Numbered from the stretch's first letter, positions 32,222 to 42,403 are shown. The stretch is 64,000 nt of DNA from Pusillimonas sp. T2 (GCF_002236805.1 NZ_NIQA01000001.1:62001-126000); one strand, 5' to 3'. Program-made: numbers and translations. The notes: generated by a model from the letters alone, not told the origin.

Positions 32222-33101
32222 ACCCCAGGTCGCGCAGAGCGGCTTCGCGATCAGACCAGCCCTTTCGCACTTTGATGTAGATTTCGAGGAACACGGGCTT
32301 ATCGAGCAGCTTTTCGATGTCTTGACGGGCCTCGGTTGCGATGCGCTTCATGTGCATGCCGCCTGCACCCAGCAAGATAGGACGATGACTTTCGCGCTCG
32401 ATGACGATACAGGCCGCCACCTTGACCGAGCGGCCCTCTTCTTCCCATTGCTCGATGACGACAGTACAACCGTAAGGCAGTTCGTCACCCACCAGGCGGA
32501 ATATCTTTTCGCGAATCAGTTCGGCTGCAATGAAGCGCACTGGCCGATCGGTCAGGGCGTCGGCTTCGAACATGGGTTCGCCCTCGGGCAAACGCGTAGC
32601 GATCTCATCGAGCAAGGTGTCGAGCTGAACGGACTTTACCGCGCTGACCGGCACCACCGCCGCATAAGGGAACAACGCAGTCAGACGACTGACGAACGCA
32701 AACATCGCGTTTTTGTCTTTGAGGCTGTCTACTTTGCTGATGACCAGAATCGTTTTATTGCCCTTGGGCAACAAGGGAAGAAGCTGCGCATCACCCTCGG
32801 ACCACTTACCCGCTTCGACGACGTGCAATACGACGTCAACGTCGGCCAGCGCCTGGGTAACCACACGATTCATCATCCGGTTCATGGCGCCGCCATGACG
32901 CGTCTGAAAGCCGGGCGTGTCGACGAAAACGAACTGCTCTTGTTCGCGCGTTAGCACACCGTTAATGCGGTGACGCGTAGTTTGCGCCTTACGCGAGACA
33001 ATGGAAATTTTGCTGCCGATCAGGGCATTGGCCAGCGTCGACTTACCGACATTCGGGCGACCGACAATAGCGACGAAGCCGCAACGAAAGGGAGTGCTCA
33101 T
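32214..33101 (-). CDS. era: GTPase Era
   Basis: A 295-residue essential GTPase that binds 16S rRNA and matures the 30S subunit. G1 '[15 protein letters not shown]' (about 13-27), G3 '[10 protein letters not shown]', G4 '[11 protein letters not shown]' (S in place of the common N) and G5 'VSAVKSVQL' are visible; the C-terminal KH domain has '[20 protein letters not shown]'. Overlaps rnc by 4 bases (ATGA) and recO by 8. Confidence 0.97.
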   Translation of the reverse strand: MSTPFRCGFVAIVGRPNVGKSTLANALIGSKISIVSRKAQTTRHRINGVLTREQEQFVFVDTPGFQTRHGGAMNRMMNRVVTQALADVDVVLHVVEAGKWSEGDAQLLPLLPKGNKTILVISKVDSLKDKNAMFAFVSRLTALFPYAAVVPVSAVKSVQLDTLLDEIATRLPEGEPMFEADALTDRPVRFIAAELIREKIFRLVGDELPYGCTVVIEQWEEEGRSVKVAACIVIERESHRPILLGAGGMHMKRIATEARQDIEKLLDKPVFLEIYIKVRKGWSDREAALRDLGYE

Positions 33102-33853
33102 TTATTTTCCTGTGGTACGGCAACGGGCAACGACAATTGTGTATTTTTACGAGCGCGTCGACTACCGCCCTTGGCCGGCCCCATGGCTTGGATAAGCGCG
33201 ATGATTTCGGTAGCGGCCAACTGTTCAGCAGCTCGACGGCTGGTGCCCGAAGCTGAAACCTTCAGGTCGAGCTTGGGGACGGCGCATTCGACGTCGAACA
33301 TTTGACTGTGTGCCGCACCGCGCGTGGCCACAACGGTATATTGCGGCAGGTCGAGCTTGCGCCCTTGCAACAGCTCTTGTAGCAAAGTTTTGGGGTCTTT
33401 CCCCAGTGTTTTGGGGTCAACCTTGGCCAACAAAGGGGTGTAAAGCCGCGATATCACTGATTGTGCGGCGTCAAACCCGCCATCCAGAAACACCGCGCCA
33501 AAAATCGCCTCGAGTGCATCAGCCAGAATCGACGGCCGGCGAAACCCGCCACTTTTTAACTCGCCCTCGCCCAAGCGCAAGAAATTGGATAAATGCAGTG
33601 ATTGAGCGATTTCGGCCAGGGACGACTGCTTAACCAAATTGGCGCGTAAACGTGATAAGTCGCCTTCGTCGACTTTGGGGAAGCGATCGAAAAGCAAGGC
33701 CGCCACCACAAAGTTGAGCACCGAATCACCCAGGAATTCGAAGCGCTCGTTGTGGCGCGCATTATGGCTGCGATGCGTCAGCGCCTGATCGAGAAACGCC
33801 TGGTCGTTGAAACGATAACCCAGCGCCGATTCGAGGTTAGCCAGAGATGTCAT
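33098..33853 (-). CDS. rnc: Ribonuclease III
   Basis: A 251-residue double-strand RNA endonuclease that matures rRNA and mRNA. The catalytic signature '[20 protein letters not shown]' lies near residues 34-53 and the second acidic site is in '[19 protein letters not shown]'. A C-terminal dsRNA-binding domain begins near '[15 protein letters not shown]', followed by a short basic tail. The ATG overlaps the lepB stop (TGATG). Confidence 0.97.
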   Translation of the reverse strand: MTSLANLESALGYRFNDQAFLDQALTHRSHNARHNERFEFLGDSVLNFVVAALLFDRFPKVDEGDLSRLRANLVKQSSLAEIAQSLHLSNFLRLGEGELKSGGFRRPSILADALEAIFGAVFLDGGFDAAQSVISRLYTPLLAKVDPKTLGKDPKTLLQELLQGRKLDLPQYTVVATRGAAHSQMFDVECAVPKLDLKVSASGTSRRAAEQLAATEIIALIQAMGPAKGGSRRARKNTQLSLPVAVPQENK

Positions 33854-34740
33854 CAGTTAAACCGGCCAATGCGAGCTAGATCGCCGAAATTCATCCAGAT
33901 AAAGAAGGCTCGGCCCACGATGTTCTCGTCGGGTACAAACCCCCAGTAGCGGCTGTCGAGACTGTTGTCACGGTTATCCCCCATCATGAAGTAATGCCCT
34001 TCGGGAACCACACAGCGCATGCCACCCGGAAAATACCCGCACTGGTCGCGATAGGGGTAGTCGGAAATGGCGGACAAATCTTGGTATGCCCTTTTATTTA
34101 ACAAGATTTTATGGTCTTTGGCACCCAGTTTTTCGATGAACTGGCTGATATAGGCCGAACGATCAGGCTCGTAGTAGTCGCCATCACGGACCAACGGTAC
34201 TTCTTGCCCGTTGATGAACAAGGTTTTGTTCTGGTAGACCACCTCATCACCGGGCAAGCCCACCACACGTTTGATGTAATCGATGTTCGGGTCTACCGGA
34301 TACCGGAAAACAACGACGTCACCGCGCTGGGGAGACCCCAGCTCGACGACCTTTTTGTCGACGACAGGCAGGCGAATGCCGTATTCGTACTTGTTGACCA
34401 GAATGAGATCGCCGTTTTGCAGCGTCGGGAGCATCGACCCGGAGGGGATGCGAAACGGCTCGACGATGAAGGAGCGCAGTACAAACACGAACAGAATAAC
34501 CGGGAAAAAGCTGACGCAATATTCTATAAACCAGGGCACCCGGTGCGCCTTGTCGTAAGCCGCCTGACGCAAACGGGCCGCCTCGATCGAGCCCACTCCT
34601 GTGGGGGCCGCATCGTATACCGCCATTTCGGCTTCGGCACGACGCCGACGGCGGGCACGAAGGTAAAAGTAGTCGGTTGCCCAAACCACACCGGTAATCA
34701 CCAGCAACACAAATAAAATTAGTGCGAAATCCCAGTTCAT
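33853..34740 (-). CDS. lepB: Signal peptidase I
   Basis: A 295-residue inner-membrane protease that removes Sec signal peptides. Two membrane helices (about 4-24 and 72-92) flank a cytoplasmic basic loop. The catalytic dyad is Ser102 in '[18 protein letters not shown]' and Lys157 in '[16 protein letters not shown]'; the third box '[18 protein letters not shown]' is also present. It follows lepA by 22 bases. Confidence 0.97.
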   Translation of the reverse strand: MNWDFALILFVLLVITGVVWATDYFYLRARRRRRAEAEMAVYDAAPTGVGSIEAARLRQAAYDKAHRVPWFIEYCVSFFPVILFVFVLRSFIVEPFRIPSGSMLPTLQNGDLILVNKYEYGIRLPVVDKKVVELGSPQRGDVVVFRYPVDPNIDYIKRVVGLPGDEVVYQNKTLFINGQEVPLVRDGDYYEPDRSAYISQFIEKLGAKDHKILLNKRAYQDLSAISDYPYRDQCGYFPGGMRCVVPEGHYFMMGDNRDNSLDSRYWGFVPDENIVGRAFFIWMNFGDLARIGRFN

Positions 34741-34762
34741 TGACCTGCTACCCTTGCGTTCA

Positions 34763-36556
34763 TTATTTGTCTTCGACTTGAAGGATGGCCAGGAAGGCCT
34801 CTTGCGGGATTTCTACGTTGCCCACCTGCTTCATTCGTTTCTTGCCAGCCTTCTGCTTCTCGAGCAATTTCTTTTTACGCGAGATATCGCCGCCGTAACA
34901 CTTGGCCAGCACGTTCTTACGGAGCGCCTTGACGCTTTCCCGGGCGATGATTTCGGAGCCAATGGCCGCCTGAATAGCGATGTCGAACATTTGCCGCGGG
35001 ATCAGGCCGCGCATTTTGCTGCAGACCTCACGGCCGCGATAACGCGCATTACTGCGGTGAACCATCATGGACAAGGCATCGACCCGGTCGCCGTTGATCA
35101 GTAAATCGACACGCACGACATCGGACGCCCGGTACTCTTTGAACTCGTAATCCATAGAGGCATAGCCGCGTGATACCGATTTAAGACGATCGAAGAAATC
35201 GAGCACGATTTCAGCCAACGGAATTTCGTATGTCAGATGCACCTGCCGACCATGGTAGGTCATGTCGAGCTGCATACCCCGCTTGTTGTTGCACAGCGTC
35301 ATGACCGGACCAACATAGTCTTGCGGCATGAACAAAGTGACTTTGACGATAGGCTCGCGGATTTCGGCAATGCTGCCGACCTCGGGCATACGCGACGGAC
35401 TTTCGATCATGGTGACTGAACCGTCGCGCTGCTCGACCTCGTAAACCACCGACGGCGCGGTGGTGATGATGTCCATGTCGAACTCGCGTTCGAGGCGCTC
35501 TTGCACGATTTCCATGTGCAACATGCCCAAAAAGCCGCATCGGAAACCAAAGCCCAAGGCTTGCGACACTTCAGGCTCGAACATCAGGGCCGAATCGTTC
35601 AACTTGAGCTTTTCGAGGGAGTCACGCAATTGGTCGTATTCACTGCTTTCGACAGGGTAAAGCCCCGCGAAAACCTGAGGCTTGACCTCTTTGAAACCCG
35701 GTAACGGTGACGCAGCCGGACGGCCAGCCAGCGTGACGGTATCGCCCACCTTGGCGTCTTCGAGCTGCTTGATGCCGGCAATGACAAAGCCGACTTCGCC
35801 CGCCGAAAGCTCGGTACGTGGCAACGATTTGGGCGTAAAGACACCCACCTGCTCGCACAAATGGGTGGCGCCGCTGGCCATGAGCAAAATTTTGTCTTTC
35901 GGGCGCAGCACCCCGTTGATGATACGCACCAGCATGACCACGCCCACGTAATTGTCGAACCAAGAATCGACAATCAGCGCCTGGAGAGGTTCGGACGCGC
36001 TACCTTTTGGCGGCGGCACCTTGGCCACAACCATTTCAAGAATTTCGTCGATACCCACGCCGGTTTTAGCGCTGGCCAACACGGCTTCAGACGCGTCGAT
36101 ACCAATGACGTCTTCGATCTCTTGGCGGGCCGATTCGGGGTCGGCCGAGGGGAGATCCATTTTATTCAAAACCGGCAAGACCTCGACGCCAAGCTCGATC
36201 GCCGTGTAGCAATTGGCCACCGTTTGCGCCTCGACGCCCTGAGACGCGTCGACGACCAGCAGCGCACCTTCGCACGCCGACAGGGAGCGGCTGACCTCGT
36301 AGGAAAAGTCGACGTGGCCCGGGGTGTCGATGAGGTTCAGGGCATAGACCTTGCCGTCTTGCGCCTTGTACTGCAACGATGCCGTCTGAGCCTTGATGGT
36401 GATCCCACGCTCGCGCTCGATATCCATTGAGTCGAGCACTTGCTGAGACATTTCGCGGTCTTGGAGCCCCCCGCAACGCTGGATCAGGCGGTCGGCCAGA
36501 GTGGATTTGCCGTGATCGATGTGGGCGATAATTGAAAAGTTGCGGATGTGATCCAT
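34763..36556 (-). CDS. lepA: Elongation factor 4 (LepA)
   Basis: A 597-residue translational GTPase that acts in ribosome back-translocation and initiation. G1 '[18 protein letters not shown]' (about 9-26), G2/G3 '[14 protein letters not shown]' and '[18 protein letters not shown]', G4 '[11 protein letters not shown]'; the C-terminal LepA-specific domain includes '[20 protein letters not shown]'. ATG 36556 gives the conserved '[12 protein letters not shown]'; the frame's upstream extension runs into the terminator. Confidence 0.97.
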   Translation of the reverse strand: MDHIRNFSIIAHIDHGKSTLADRLIQRCGGLQDREMSQQVLDSMDIERERGITIKAQTASLQYKAQDGKVYALNLIDTPGHVDFSYEVSRSLSACEGALLVVDASQGVEAQTVANCYTAIELGVEVLPVLNKMDLPSADPESARQEIEDVIGIDASEAVLASAKTGVGIDEILEMVVAKVPPPKGSASEPLQALIVDSWFDNYVGVVMLVRIINGVLRPKDKILLMASGATHLCEQVGVFTPKSLPRTELSAGEVGFVIAGIKQLEDAKVGDTVTLAGRPAASPLPGFKEVKPQVFAGLYPVESSEYDQLRDSLEKLKLNDSALMFEPEVSQALGFGFRCGFLGMLHMEIVQERLEREFDMDIITTAPSVVYEVEQRDGSVTMIESPSRMPEVGSIAEIREPIVKVTLFMPQDYVGPVMTLCNNKRGMQLDMTYHGRQVHLTYEIPLAEIVLDFFDRLKSVSRGYASMDYEFKEYRASDVVRVDLLINGDRVDALSMMVHRSNARYRGREVCSKMRGLIPRQMFDIAIQAAIGSEIIARESVKALRKNVLAKCYGGDISRKKKLLEKQKAGKKRMKQVGNVEIPQEAFLAILQVEDK

Positions 36557-36604
36557 AAACCAGCAGAAAGTGAAGTTGCCTTGAGGCAAAGGTTTCAAGA
36601 AATA

Positions 36605-36638
36605 ATAAGTAAAAGAGGAGCGCATGTTGCGCCCCTCT
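36605..36638 (-). terminator. Intrinsic terminator between mucD and lepA
   Basis: On the minus strand AGAGGGGCGC-aacat-GCGCTCCTCT forms a 10-bp stem with one G-U pair (complement 36614-36638), followed by TTTTACTTATTATTT. It ends the rpoE-rseAB-mucD transcript and leaves lepA to a promoter or read-through in the 80 bases after it. Confidence 0.7.
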
Positions 36639-36674
36639 GGGTACCACTAACGCATTTTAGCTGTTTTATGCGCT

Positions 36675-38162
36675 TTATTTTGCCGGGGTAACAACCACCC
36701 ACTGCGATTGCCCGCCACGCTGGACCAACAACGCCGCAGCACGCGATTTATCGAGCCCAGACACCAGTTTGGCAAACTGCTCTGGATCTTTGACGTCGGC
36801 GTCGTTCAAGGTAAGAATGACGTCTCCTGGGGCGATGCCGGAAGCCGCAGCAGGGCCACTTGCGTCGGTAACCAGTACACCCGAACGTACTTTCTCTCGT
36901 TCTTTGACATTGGCCGGGACGGCAGTGACTTTGAGACCTAGCGCGTCAGCAGCAACGGCATCGGACTTGGCGGCCGCCTGATCGGGTGCTGGCGCTTCGG
37001 CTTCGAATTCGCCAACCTTCACACGCAATGTGACTTCTTTACCTTTGCGCCATACCTGCATGTTGGCGCGTGTGCCCGGTTTGATGCTACCGACGACACG
37101 CGGCAGGTCAGACCACTGCGTGATTGGCGTAGACTCGAAACGTGTGATGACGTCGCCAGGCTGGACACCCGCCTCGGCGGCAGGGCCTCCCTCTTCAACA
37201 TTGCTGACCATTGCGCCTTCGGCTTTAGGCAGGCCAATGGCTTTGGCAACCTCTTCGGAGACCGGGCCAATTTGTACACCAATGCGGCCACGCGTGACTT
37301 TGCCATCGGCTTTGAGTTGCTCGACAATGCGCATGGCCTCGTCGATAGGAATGGCCAGGGAGATCCCCATAAAGCCGCCGCTTTGCGAAACAATTTGAGA
37401 GTTGATGCCAACGACATTACCGGCCAGGTCGAGCAACGGCCCACCTGAGTTACCGGGGTTGACGGCAACGTCGGTTTGAATAAAGGGCAAGTAATCGCCA
37501 GTATCGCGGTTAATCGCGCTGACAATACCCGATGTTACTGTCGATTCGAGGCCAAACGGCGAACCAATGGCCAACACCCACTGGCCTTTGCGCAGGGTTT
37601 TAGAATCGCCAATAGGCAATGGCTTCAGACCGGTGGCTTCGATTTTGATCAGGGCCACATCGGTGCGTGCATCGGTACCGACGACTTTGGCCTTGTATTC
37701 TTTGCCATCGGTCATGGTTACAAAAATACCGTTGGCGCCTTCAACTACGTGCGTATTGGTCAGAATATAACCATCTTGGGAAATAATGAACCCGGAACCT
37801 ACGCCACGCGGCACCTCGCGCTGCTGCCCTTCGGGTGCAGGCGCGGGCGCATTCCGCTGCCGGCCGCCACCCGGGGGAGCGACGTCAGGGCCAAAAAACC
37901 AGCGGAACATTTCGTAGGGGTCGTTACCGGGCCCCATGGGCGAGGAACGTACTGCTACGTTTTCTGTAGTGCGGATATTAACGACCGAGCCCTCGGACTT
38001 GGCGACGACCTCGGTGAAATCTGGAACGGACAGCACCGGCACATTGGATTGCGCCTGCGCTTGCGCCTGAACGGCATGACCTGCAAATGCAACAACGCAA
38101 GCGGTTGCTGCAGCAAACACGAATCGCTTCAACGAACTGTCGGCAGTAGTTGAACGGATCAT
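36675..38162 (-). CDS. mucD: Periplasmic serine protease/chaperone, DegP/MucD type
   Basis: A 495-residue HtrA protease. A signal peptide ('RFVFAAATACVVAFAGHAVQ', cut near 'VQAQA') is followed by the trypsin-like domain with His in 'LTNTHVVEGANG', Asp in 'DARTDVALIKIEATG' and Ser in 'NPGNSGGPLLDLAG', then two PDZ domains ('GPAAEAGVQPGDVITRFEST', 'SGPAAASGIAPGDVILTLND'). ATG 38162 has AAAGGAG six bases upstream. As last gene of the sigma-E operon it degrades misfolded envelope proteins. Confidence 0.94.
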   Translation of the reverse strand: MIRSTTADSSLKRFVFAAATACVVAFAGHAVQAQAQAQSNVPVLSVPDFTEVVAKSEGSVVNIRTTENVAVRSSPMGPGNDPYEMFRWFFGPDVAPPGGGRQRNAPAPAPEGQQREVPRGVGSGFIISQDGYILTNTHVVEGANGIFVTMTDGKEYKAKVVGTDARTDVALIKIEATGLKPLPIGDSKTLRKGQWVLAIGSPFGLESTVTSGIVSAINRDTGDYLPFIQTDVAVNPGNSGGPLLDLAGNVVGINSQIVSQSGGFMGISLAIPIDEAMRIVEQLKADGKVTRGRIGVQIGPVSEEVAKAIGLPKAEGAMVSNVEEGGPAAEAGVQPGDVITRFESTPITQWSDLPRVVGSIKPGTRANMQVWRKGKEVTLRVKVGEFEAEAPAPDQAAAKSDAVAADALGLKVTAVPANVKEREKVRSGVLVTDASGPAAASGIAPGDVILTLNDADVKDPEQFAKLVSGLDKSRAAALLVQRGGQSQWVVVTPAK

Positions 38163-38184
38163 GGAAACTCCTTTGAAGTTTGAT

Positions 38185-39207
38185 TTATTGTTGCCCGCCG
38201 GCCGGCGCAATAAACTGTGTTTGCTCGGCGACGGCTTGCAAAGTGGCAACGGGTACTGCACCCAATGCGGTCAGCCAGTAATCGCCGATACGGGTAGCAA
38301 AAACATTGATAGCCCCGTTTTTACGTGCGCCTTTTGACAGACTGCGTGTTGTACGTGCAGCTTCGAACGGCTCGATGAAGACCGAAATTGCAGCTAGGCC
38401 ATCGGACAACACCAAATGCTTTACTGCTTCGCCGGATTTCATTGGACGGGAAATCTGGGTGGCAAACTGAAATCCCGGAGGGGTGTGGATCCGCCACCCC
38501 AACTGGGACGCATCGATATTGTGCGTGGCGATTTCAACCTGTTTCCAGTTGCCCGTGTTCCAGGAAGAATGCAAGTGTTCGGAAGATACTTTTTCGCCCA
38601 CCTGCAGCATGGTGAATGCAATTTCATCCACAATCGTCAAGCCGTTTACCGTTTGAGCCTTGACGAGTAAATTAGTTTCACGATCGACGCAAAATTTATA
38701 CCCATAGCGATCGGGCGTTTTGGGATTAACGTGCACAACCGTGCAATCGCGGCCAGCAACCCGACTGGGAAGGGCATCGCGCATGAAGTCGTAGTGCCCC
38801 ATAAGATGACCGGTGTCGCCCAAGAACATCCCGGGGAAACGATCGGTACGCGCCTCTTCGACGAGTACCAATTGCTTTTCGGGAATAAGACAATACAGGG
38901 TATCGTTATGACGAATGAACTCGCGCGGCTTGCCGTCGAGCACCTCAAGACGTTCGCGCTCACCCGTGCCGTCGACCACATGCGTGATACGTGACGACTG
39001 CATCGCACCATTATCTTGATAGGTAAATACGCCCGCGTAGTCGGTGGTTCGGGCAGCCTCTTGGGCTTGCTTGAGCAACGCGATGACTTCGTCTGTGCTA
39101 GCTGGTGTCGACTGAGCTGCAGCAACCCCGACCATGCAAAAACTAGCCAGCACTACAGAAAAAGCCCTTAACCAATGAACGGGATGTCGCATCATGCACG
39201 CAGTCAT
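38185..39207 (-). CDS. rseB: Sigma-E regulator MucB/RseB
   Basis: A 340-residue periplasmic protein with a signal peptide ('LRAFSVVLASFCMVGVAAAQ'). It protects the anti-sigma factor RseA from cleavage and senses lipid or LPS signals (known for the family). 'DYAGVFTYQDNGAMQSSRIT', 'RHNDTLYCLIPEKQLVLVEE' and 'YGYKFCVDRETNLLVKAQ' match MucB/RseB. The ATG overlaps the rseA stop as ATGA (39204-39207). Confidence 0.9.
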   Translation of the reverse strand: MTACMMRHPVHWLRAFSVVLASFCMVGVAAAQSTPASTDEVIALLKQAQEAARTTDYAGVFTYQDNGAMQSSRITHVVDGTGERERLEVLDGKPREFIRHNDTLYCLIPEKQLVLVEEARTDRFPGMFLGDTGHLMGHYDFMRDALPSRVAGRDCTVVHVNPKTPDRYGYKFCVDRETNLLVKAQTVNGLTIVDEIAFTMLQVGEKVSSEHLHSSWNTGNWKQVEIATHNIDASQLGWRIHTPPGFQFATQISRPMKSGEAVKHLVLSDGLAAISVFIEPFEAARTTRSLSKGARKNGAINVFATRIGDYWLTALGAVPVATLQAVAEQTQFIAPAGGQQ

Positions 39208-39695
39208 CGGGAGTGAGCCCCCCCGTCGAACGACACCTGACGAATAGGATTGACACCCGCGAACTGCCTGTGTGCATCGACGTAGTCGCCCAGACTGCCG
39301 TCGTCGGTAGAAGCCAGCACAGTCGCCGCAGGCACCGACGTAGCCGGCTGCTGACCAACGAAATAAGGCATGGTGACCCAGACGACGGTCGCAACGGCTG
39401 CAGCCACCGCAAAACCCGACAAACCCAGACGAGCGCCCGAGACTTTACGACGCGACGCGACAATAGGCGGCTCTTCGTCGATAGCCTTTGACAGCCGCGC
39501 ATAGAAGAGATCGGACGGCTGTACGGCAAGCTCTTTGCTTCGCATGACATCGCCGATGAGATGATAGGTATCCCAAACCTGACGGCCATAAGGGGTATCG
39601 ATATCATCGGGACGAATTTCGCCCTCGCCGTCTACCCAGGCCGAAATACTCTCTTCCCAGACTGTTTCGTTATCAGAGCGCGTCTGAACTTGCAT
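39204..39695 (-). CDS. rseA: Anti-sigma-E factor RseA/MucA
   Basis: A 163-residue single-pass membrane protein. The cytoplasmic N-terminal domain ('ESISAWVDGEGEIRPDDI', 'VWDTYHLIGDVMRSKEL') is the RseA sigma-binding fold; one membrane helix lies at about 93-112 ('LSGFAVAAAVATVVWVTM') and the rest is periplasmic. It holds RpoE inactive until cut by DegS and RseP-like proteases. ATG 39695 is chosen over an in-frame TTG at 39701 because AAGGAG lies six bases upstream of it. Confidence 0.9.
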   Translation of the reverse strand: MQVQTRSDNETVWEESISAWVDGEGEIRPDDIDTPYGRQVWDTYHLIGDVMRSKELAVQPSDLFYARLSKAIDEEPPIVASRRKVSGARLGLSGFAVAAAVATVVWVTMPYFVGQQPATSVPAATVLASTDDGSLGDYVDAHRQFAGVNPIRQVSFDGGAHSR

Positions 39696-39705
39696 ATTCA
39701 ACTCC

Positions 39706-40308
39706 TTACCACCGTTGCCGGTCGCCGCCGGCCTCTAGAACGGGGCGCAATTGCGCCGCGATTGCTTCGCGAGCGCGGAAAATACGCGAACGCACCGTAC
39801 CTATCGGACAATTCATGGTTTGGGCAATGTCTTCGTACGTCATGCCTTCAATCTCGCGAAGCACAATTGCCTTACGCAGATCTTCGGGTAGCGTGTCGAT
39901 GGCGGCGTTAACTGTATCGACCACCTGACGACTAGCCATTAAAGATTCTGGCGTACTGATATCGGTTAGGTTGTCGATTTGGTCAAAAGTTTCATTGTCT
40001 TCGGTTTCGACTATGCTCGACCCCATTGGACGCCGGTGATTGGCGGCCTGCCAGTTACGCGCCGTATTAATAGCAATACGATACAACCAAGTATAGAAAG
40101 CGCTGTCCCCACGAAACTGCGGTAAGGCCCGATAAGCCTTGATAAATGCTTCTTGGGCAACGTCTTCGACTTCGGAGGGTTCGCGAACCATGCGCGACAA
40201 CAAACGCATGATTTTGCGTTGATATTTCAGGACCAGCAGATCAAACGCACGTTTATCGCCCCGTTGCACACGGGCGACAAGATCGGCATCGACATCTCGC
40301 TCGCTCAC
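39706..40308 (-). CDS. rpoE: RNA polymerase sigma factor RpoE (AlgU)
   Basis: A 200-residue group IV (ECF) sigma factor for envelope stress. Region 2 reads 'KRAFDLLVLKYQRKIMRLL' and 'DVAQEAFIKAYRALPQFRGD'; region 4 reads 'LPEDLRKAIVLREIEGMTYE' with 'DIAQTMNCPIGTVRSRIFRA'. It heads the rpoE-rseA-rseB-mucD set. Its ATG overlaps the stop of the upstream YgfX-like gene (ATGA, 40305-40308). Confidence 0.97.
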   Translation of the reverse strand: MSERDVDADLVARVQRGDKRAFDLLVLKYQRKIMRLLSRMVREPSEVEDVAQEAFIKAYRALPQFRGDSAFYTWLYRIAINTARNWQAANHRRPMGSSIVETEDNETFDQIDNLTDISTPESLMASRQVVDTVNAAIDTLPEDLRKAIVLREIEGMTYEDIAQTMNCPIGTVRSRIFRAREAIAAQLRPVLEAGGDRQRW

Positions 40309-40742
40309 ACAGAACTCCTGGGTTCAGAAAACTGAAGATCTTGGGCGACCAGCAGACATAAGCGTTGCCACGAATGCGGCCCCAAAGTGGCCTTGAACAG
40401 GGTGATTTCGAGGGCCTGTGACGGCCCAGTAGGCGACAGGCCGTGAAACCCCAGCGTTAAAAAAGCGGGCCCAAGCCAAGCACGGGACAATGACAACGCG
40501 CAAGGTGCGCCAGCACCCGCCTGATAAGACCACCCAGCAGGCGTGTAAGCCAGCTGGCCTCGGGCTAGCAAGGCATGTGCTGCCCGCGTACGCCGCCAGA
40601 CCAGTAAAAAAACAGCCACAAGAGACATCAAGGCCCAATGCACAAGCCCCAACGCCATTGTGGCTGTCCCGATCGTGAGCGCAGCGAACGACAATAGCCC
40701 GGCCGAAGGCCGGACCCGCCATGACAGCGGGCCTTGGGCCAT
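40305..40742 (-). CDS. Small membrane protein, YgfX-like (uncertain)
   Basis: A 145-residue protein with two adjacent hydrophobic segments near the N-terminus (about 14-30 and 33-48), a basic turn ('VWRRTRAAHALLARG') and a soluble C-terminal half ending 'HSWQRLCLLVAQDLQ'. This layout resembles YgfX/CptA proteins, which often sit near algU/rpoE. ATG 40742 begins 7 bases after fabF ends; the frame is coupled to rpoE by an ATGA overlap. The family call is from layout rather than strong motifs. Confidence 0.55.
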   Translation of the reverse strand: MAQGPLSWRVRPSAGLLSFAALTIGTATMALGLVHWALMSLVAVFLLVWRRTRAAHALLARGQLAYTPAGWSYQAGAGAPCALSLSRAWLGPAFLTLGFHGLSPTGPSQALEITLFKATLGPHSWQRLCLLVAQDLQFSEPRSSV

Positions 40743-40749
40743 AAAGACG

Positions 40750-41979
40750 TTAGACGCGGCGAACAATCATGGACCCGTTAGTGCCGCCAAACCCGAACGA
40801 ATTGGACAACGCAACATCGATACGCATCGGGCGAGCCTGATTGGCGCAGTAATCGAGATCACATTCCGGATCTTGATTGAAGATGTTGATTGTGGGTGGC
40901 GAAACCTGGTTATACACAGCCAGCGTCGTGAACACGGCCTCGATACCACCTGCGGCCCCGAGCAAATGACCCGTCATGGACTTGGTGGAGTTGACGACCA
41001 GCTTCTTGGCGTGATCACCGAAAGCCAGTTTCAGTGCGACCGTTTCATTCTTGTCGCCTAGCGGCGTTGAGGTGCCGTGTGCATTAACGTAGCTGATTTC
41101 GTCGAGGTTGATACCGCCGTTACGCAGCGCCATGACCATGCCACGCCGAGGACCGTCGCTGTCGGGCGATGTAATGTGGTGCGCATCGGAGCTCATGCCG
41201 TAACCGGAGAACTCGCCGTAAATGCGCGCGCCGCGCTTGCGTGCGTGCTCGTATTCTTCGAGGACCAGAACGCCCGCCCCTTCGCCCAGCACGAAACCGT
41301 CACGGTCGACATCCCAGGGGCGAGAAGCCGTTTCGGGGTCGTCGTTACGAGTGGACAGCGCACGCATGGCGGCAAAGCCACCAATGCCCAACGGAGATAC
41401 TGTTGATTCGGCACCGCCAGCGACCATGACGTCGGCGTCGCCGTATTCGATAAGACGGGCCGCATCGCCAATGGAATGCAAACCTGTGGTGCACGCCGAC
41501 ACGACCGCATAACTTGGACCTTTGAGCCCAAGCATGATCGACAACTGGCCGGACACCAGATTGATAAGGGAGCCGGGGACAAAAAATGGCGAGATACGGC
41601 GTGCGCCGCGTGCCAGGTATTCGGCTTGCGTTTCTTCGATGCGGGGCAACCCGCCGATACCGGAACCCACAATGACACCAATGCGGTCGGCATTGGCTTC
41701 GGTGACTTCGAGTCCGGCATCTTGCCAGGCCTGCACGCCGGCCGCCACGCCATAATGGATGAAGGTATCCATTTGCTTGGCTTCTTTGGCCGTCATGTAT
41801 TGAGTGATATCGAAGTCTTTGACTTCGCCAGCAATTTGCGCGTTCAGGTTCGAGGCATCAAAACGCGTTACCCGGCCGATACCGGAACGCCCATTGACAA
41901 TGTTGTCCCATGCGCTATCGATATCGTTACCCACAGGCGAAATAATGCCCAGGCCGGTAATGACGACACGTCGCTTCAC
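40750..41979 (-). CDS. fabF: Beta-ketoacyl-ACP synthase II
   Basis: A 409-residue condensing enzyme that elongates fatty acids. The Cys-His-His triad is seen: Cys163 in 'VVSACTTGLHSIGDAA', His in 'YVNAHGTSTPLGDKNE' and His in 'STKSMTGHLLGAAGG'. 'SNSFGFGGTNGS' closes the protein. The start is GTG at 41979 with AGGAG ahead of it. It follows acpP by 146 bases that hold paired repeats and a T-run. Confidence 0.97.
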   Translation of the reverse strand: MKRRVVITGLGIISPVGNDIDSAWDNIVNGRSGIGRVTRFDASNLNAQIAGEVKDFDITQYMTAKEAKQMDTFIHYGVAAGVQAWQDAGLEVTEANADRIGVIVGSGIGGLPRIEETQAEYLARGARRISPFFVPGSLINLVSGQLSIMLGLKGPSYAVVSACTTGLHSIGDAARLIEYGDADVMVAGGAESTVSPLGIGGFAAMRALSTRNDDPETASRPWDVDRDGFVLGEGAGVLVLEEYEHARKRGARIYGEFSGYGMSSDAHHITSPDSDGPRRGMVMALRNGGINLDEISYVNAHGTSTPLGDKNETVALKLAFGDHAKKLVVNSTKSMTGHLLGAAGGIEAVFTTLAVYNQVSPPTINIFNQDPECDLDYCANQARPMRIDVALSNSFGFGGTNGSMIVRRV

Positions 41980-41990
41980 GGATGACTCCT

Positions 41991-42093
41991 AAAAATAAAA
42001 AAGCGGTTTAAAGGCAACGCATTGCAGCACTGAACATGCCCTGTAGGGATATGTCGGTACAACACGTTTTCTAGAAACCGCCCTGGCAATGCG
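41991..42093 (-). promoter_or_regulatory. acpP-fabF intergenic RNA element: two crossing stems and a T-run
   Basis: On the minus strand, in order: CGCATTGC (complement 42086-42093), GCGGTTT (42075-42081), GCAATGCG (42018-42025) and AAACCGC (42003-42009), then TTTTTTATTTTT. The first pairs perfectly with the third (8 bp), the second with the fourth (7 bp). The pairings cross, so they would compete or form a pseudoknot, and the second sits just before the T-run like a terminator. Confidence 0.3.
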
Positions 42094-42125
42094 CGCTTGA
42101 ACGACACCTTGCCGACTCGTTGAAA

Positions 42126-42365
42126 TTATTCTTTGCTGTGTGACGTAACGTAGTCAACAGCTTGCTGAACCGTCGTGATCTTTTCAGCTTCTTCGTCTGG
42201 AATTTCAGTTTCGAATTCGTCTTCAAGTGCCATCACGAGCTCGACCATGTCGAGTGAATCGGCACCGAGGTCGTCAAGGAAGGAAGATTCGTTTTTGATC
42301 TCGGCTTCGTTGACGCCAAGTTGTTCAGCGACGATCTTCTTGACGCGCTGTTCGATGCTTTCCAT
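42126..42365 (-). CDS. acpP: Acyl carrier protein
   Basis: A 79-residue acidic carrier for growing acyl chains. Ser37 in '[16 protein letters not shown]' takes the 4'-phosphopantetheine arm. ATG 42365 ('[12 protein letters not shown]') is the family start, with GGAG nine bases upstream; an in-frame start at 42377 is unlikely. It lies between fabG and fabF, the standard order. Confidence 0.98.
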   Translation of the reverse strand: MESIEQRVKKIVAEQLGVNEAEIKNESSFLDDLGADSLDMVELVMALEDEFETEIPDEEAEKITTVQQAVDYVTSHSKE

Positions 42366-42397
42366 GCAGATCTCCAAGTGGGGAAAAAGTCCCGCGA

Positions 42398-42403
42398 ATT
42401 ATA
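42398..42403 (-). promoter_or_regulatory. Probable -10 box of the acpP promoter
   Basis: A perfect TATAAT on the minus strand lies 32 bases before the acpP ATG, in a 179-base gap after fabG. The -35 region is weak (ACGTAT or AACGTA at 16-17 bases). A GAACAGG/CCTGTTC hairpin (42518-42538) just after fabG may slow read-through. A private promoter fits the high ACP demand of cells. Confidence 0.45.
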
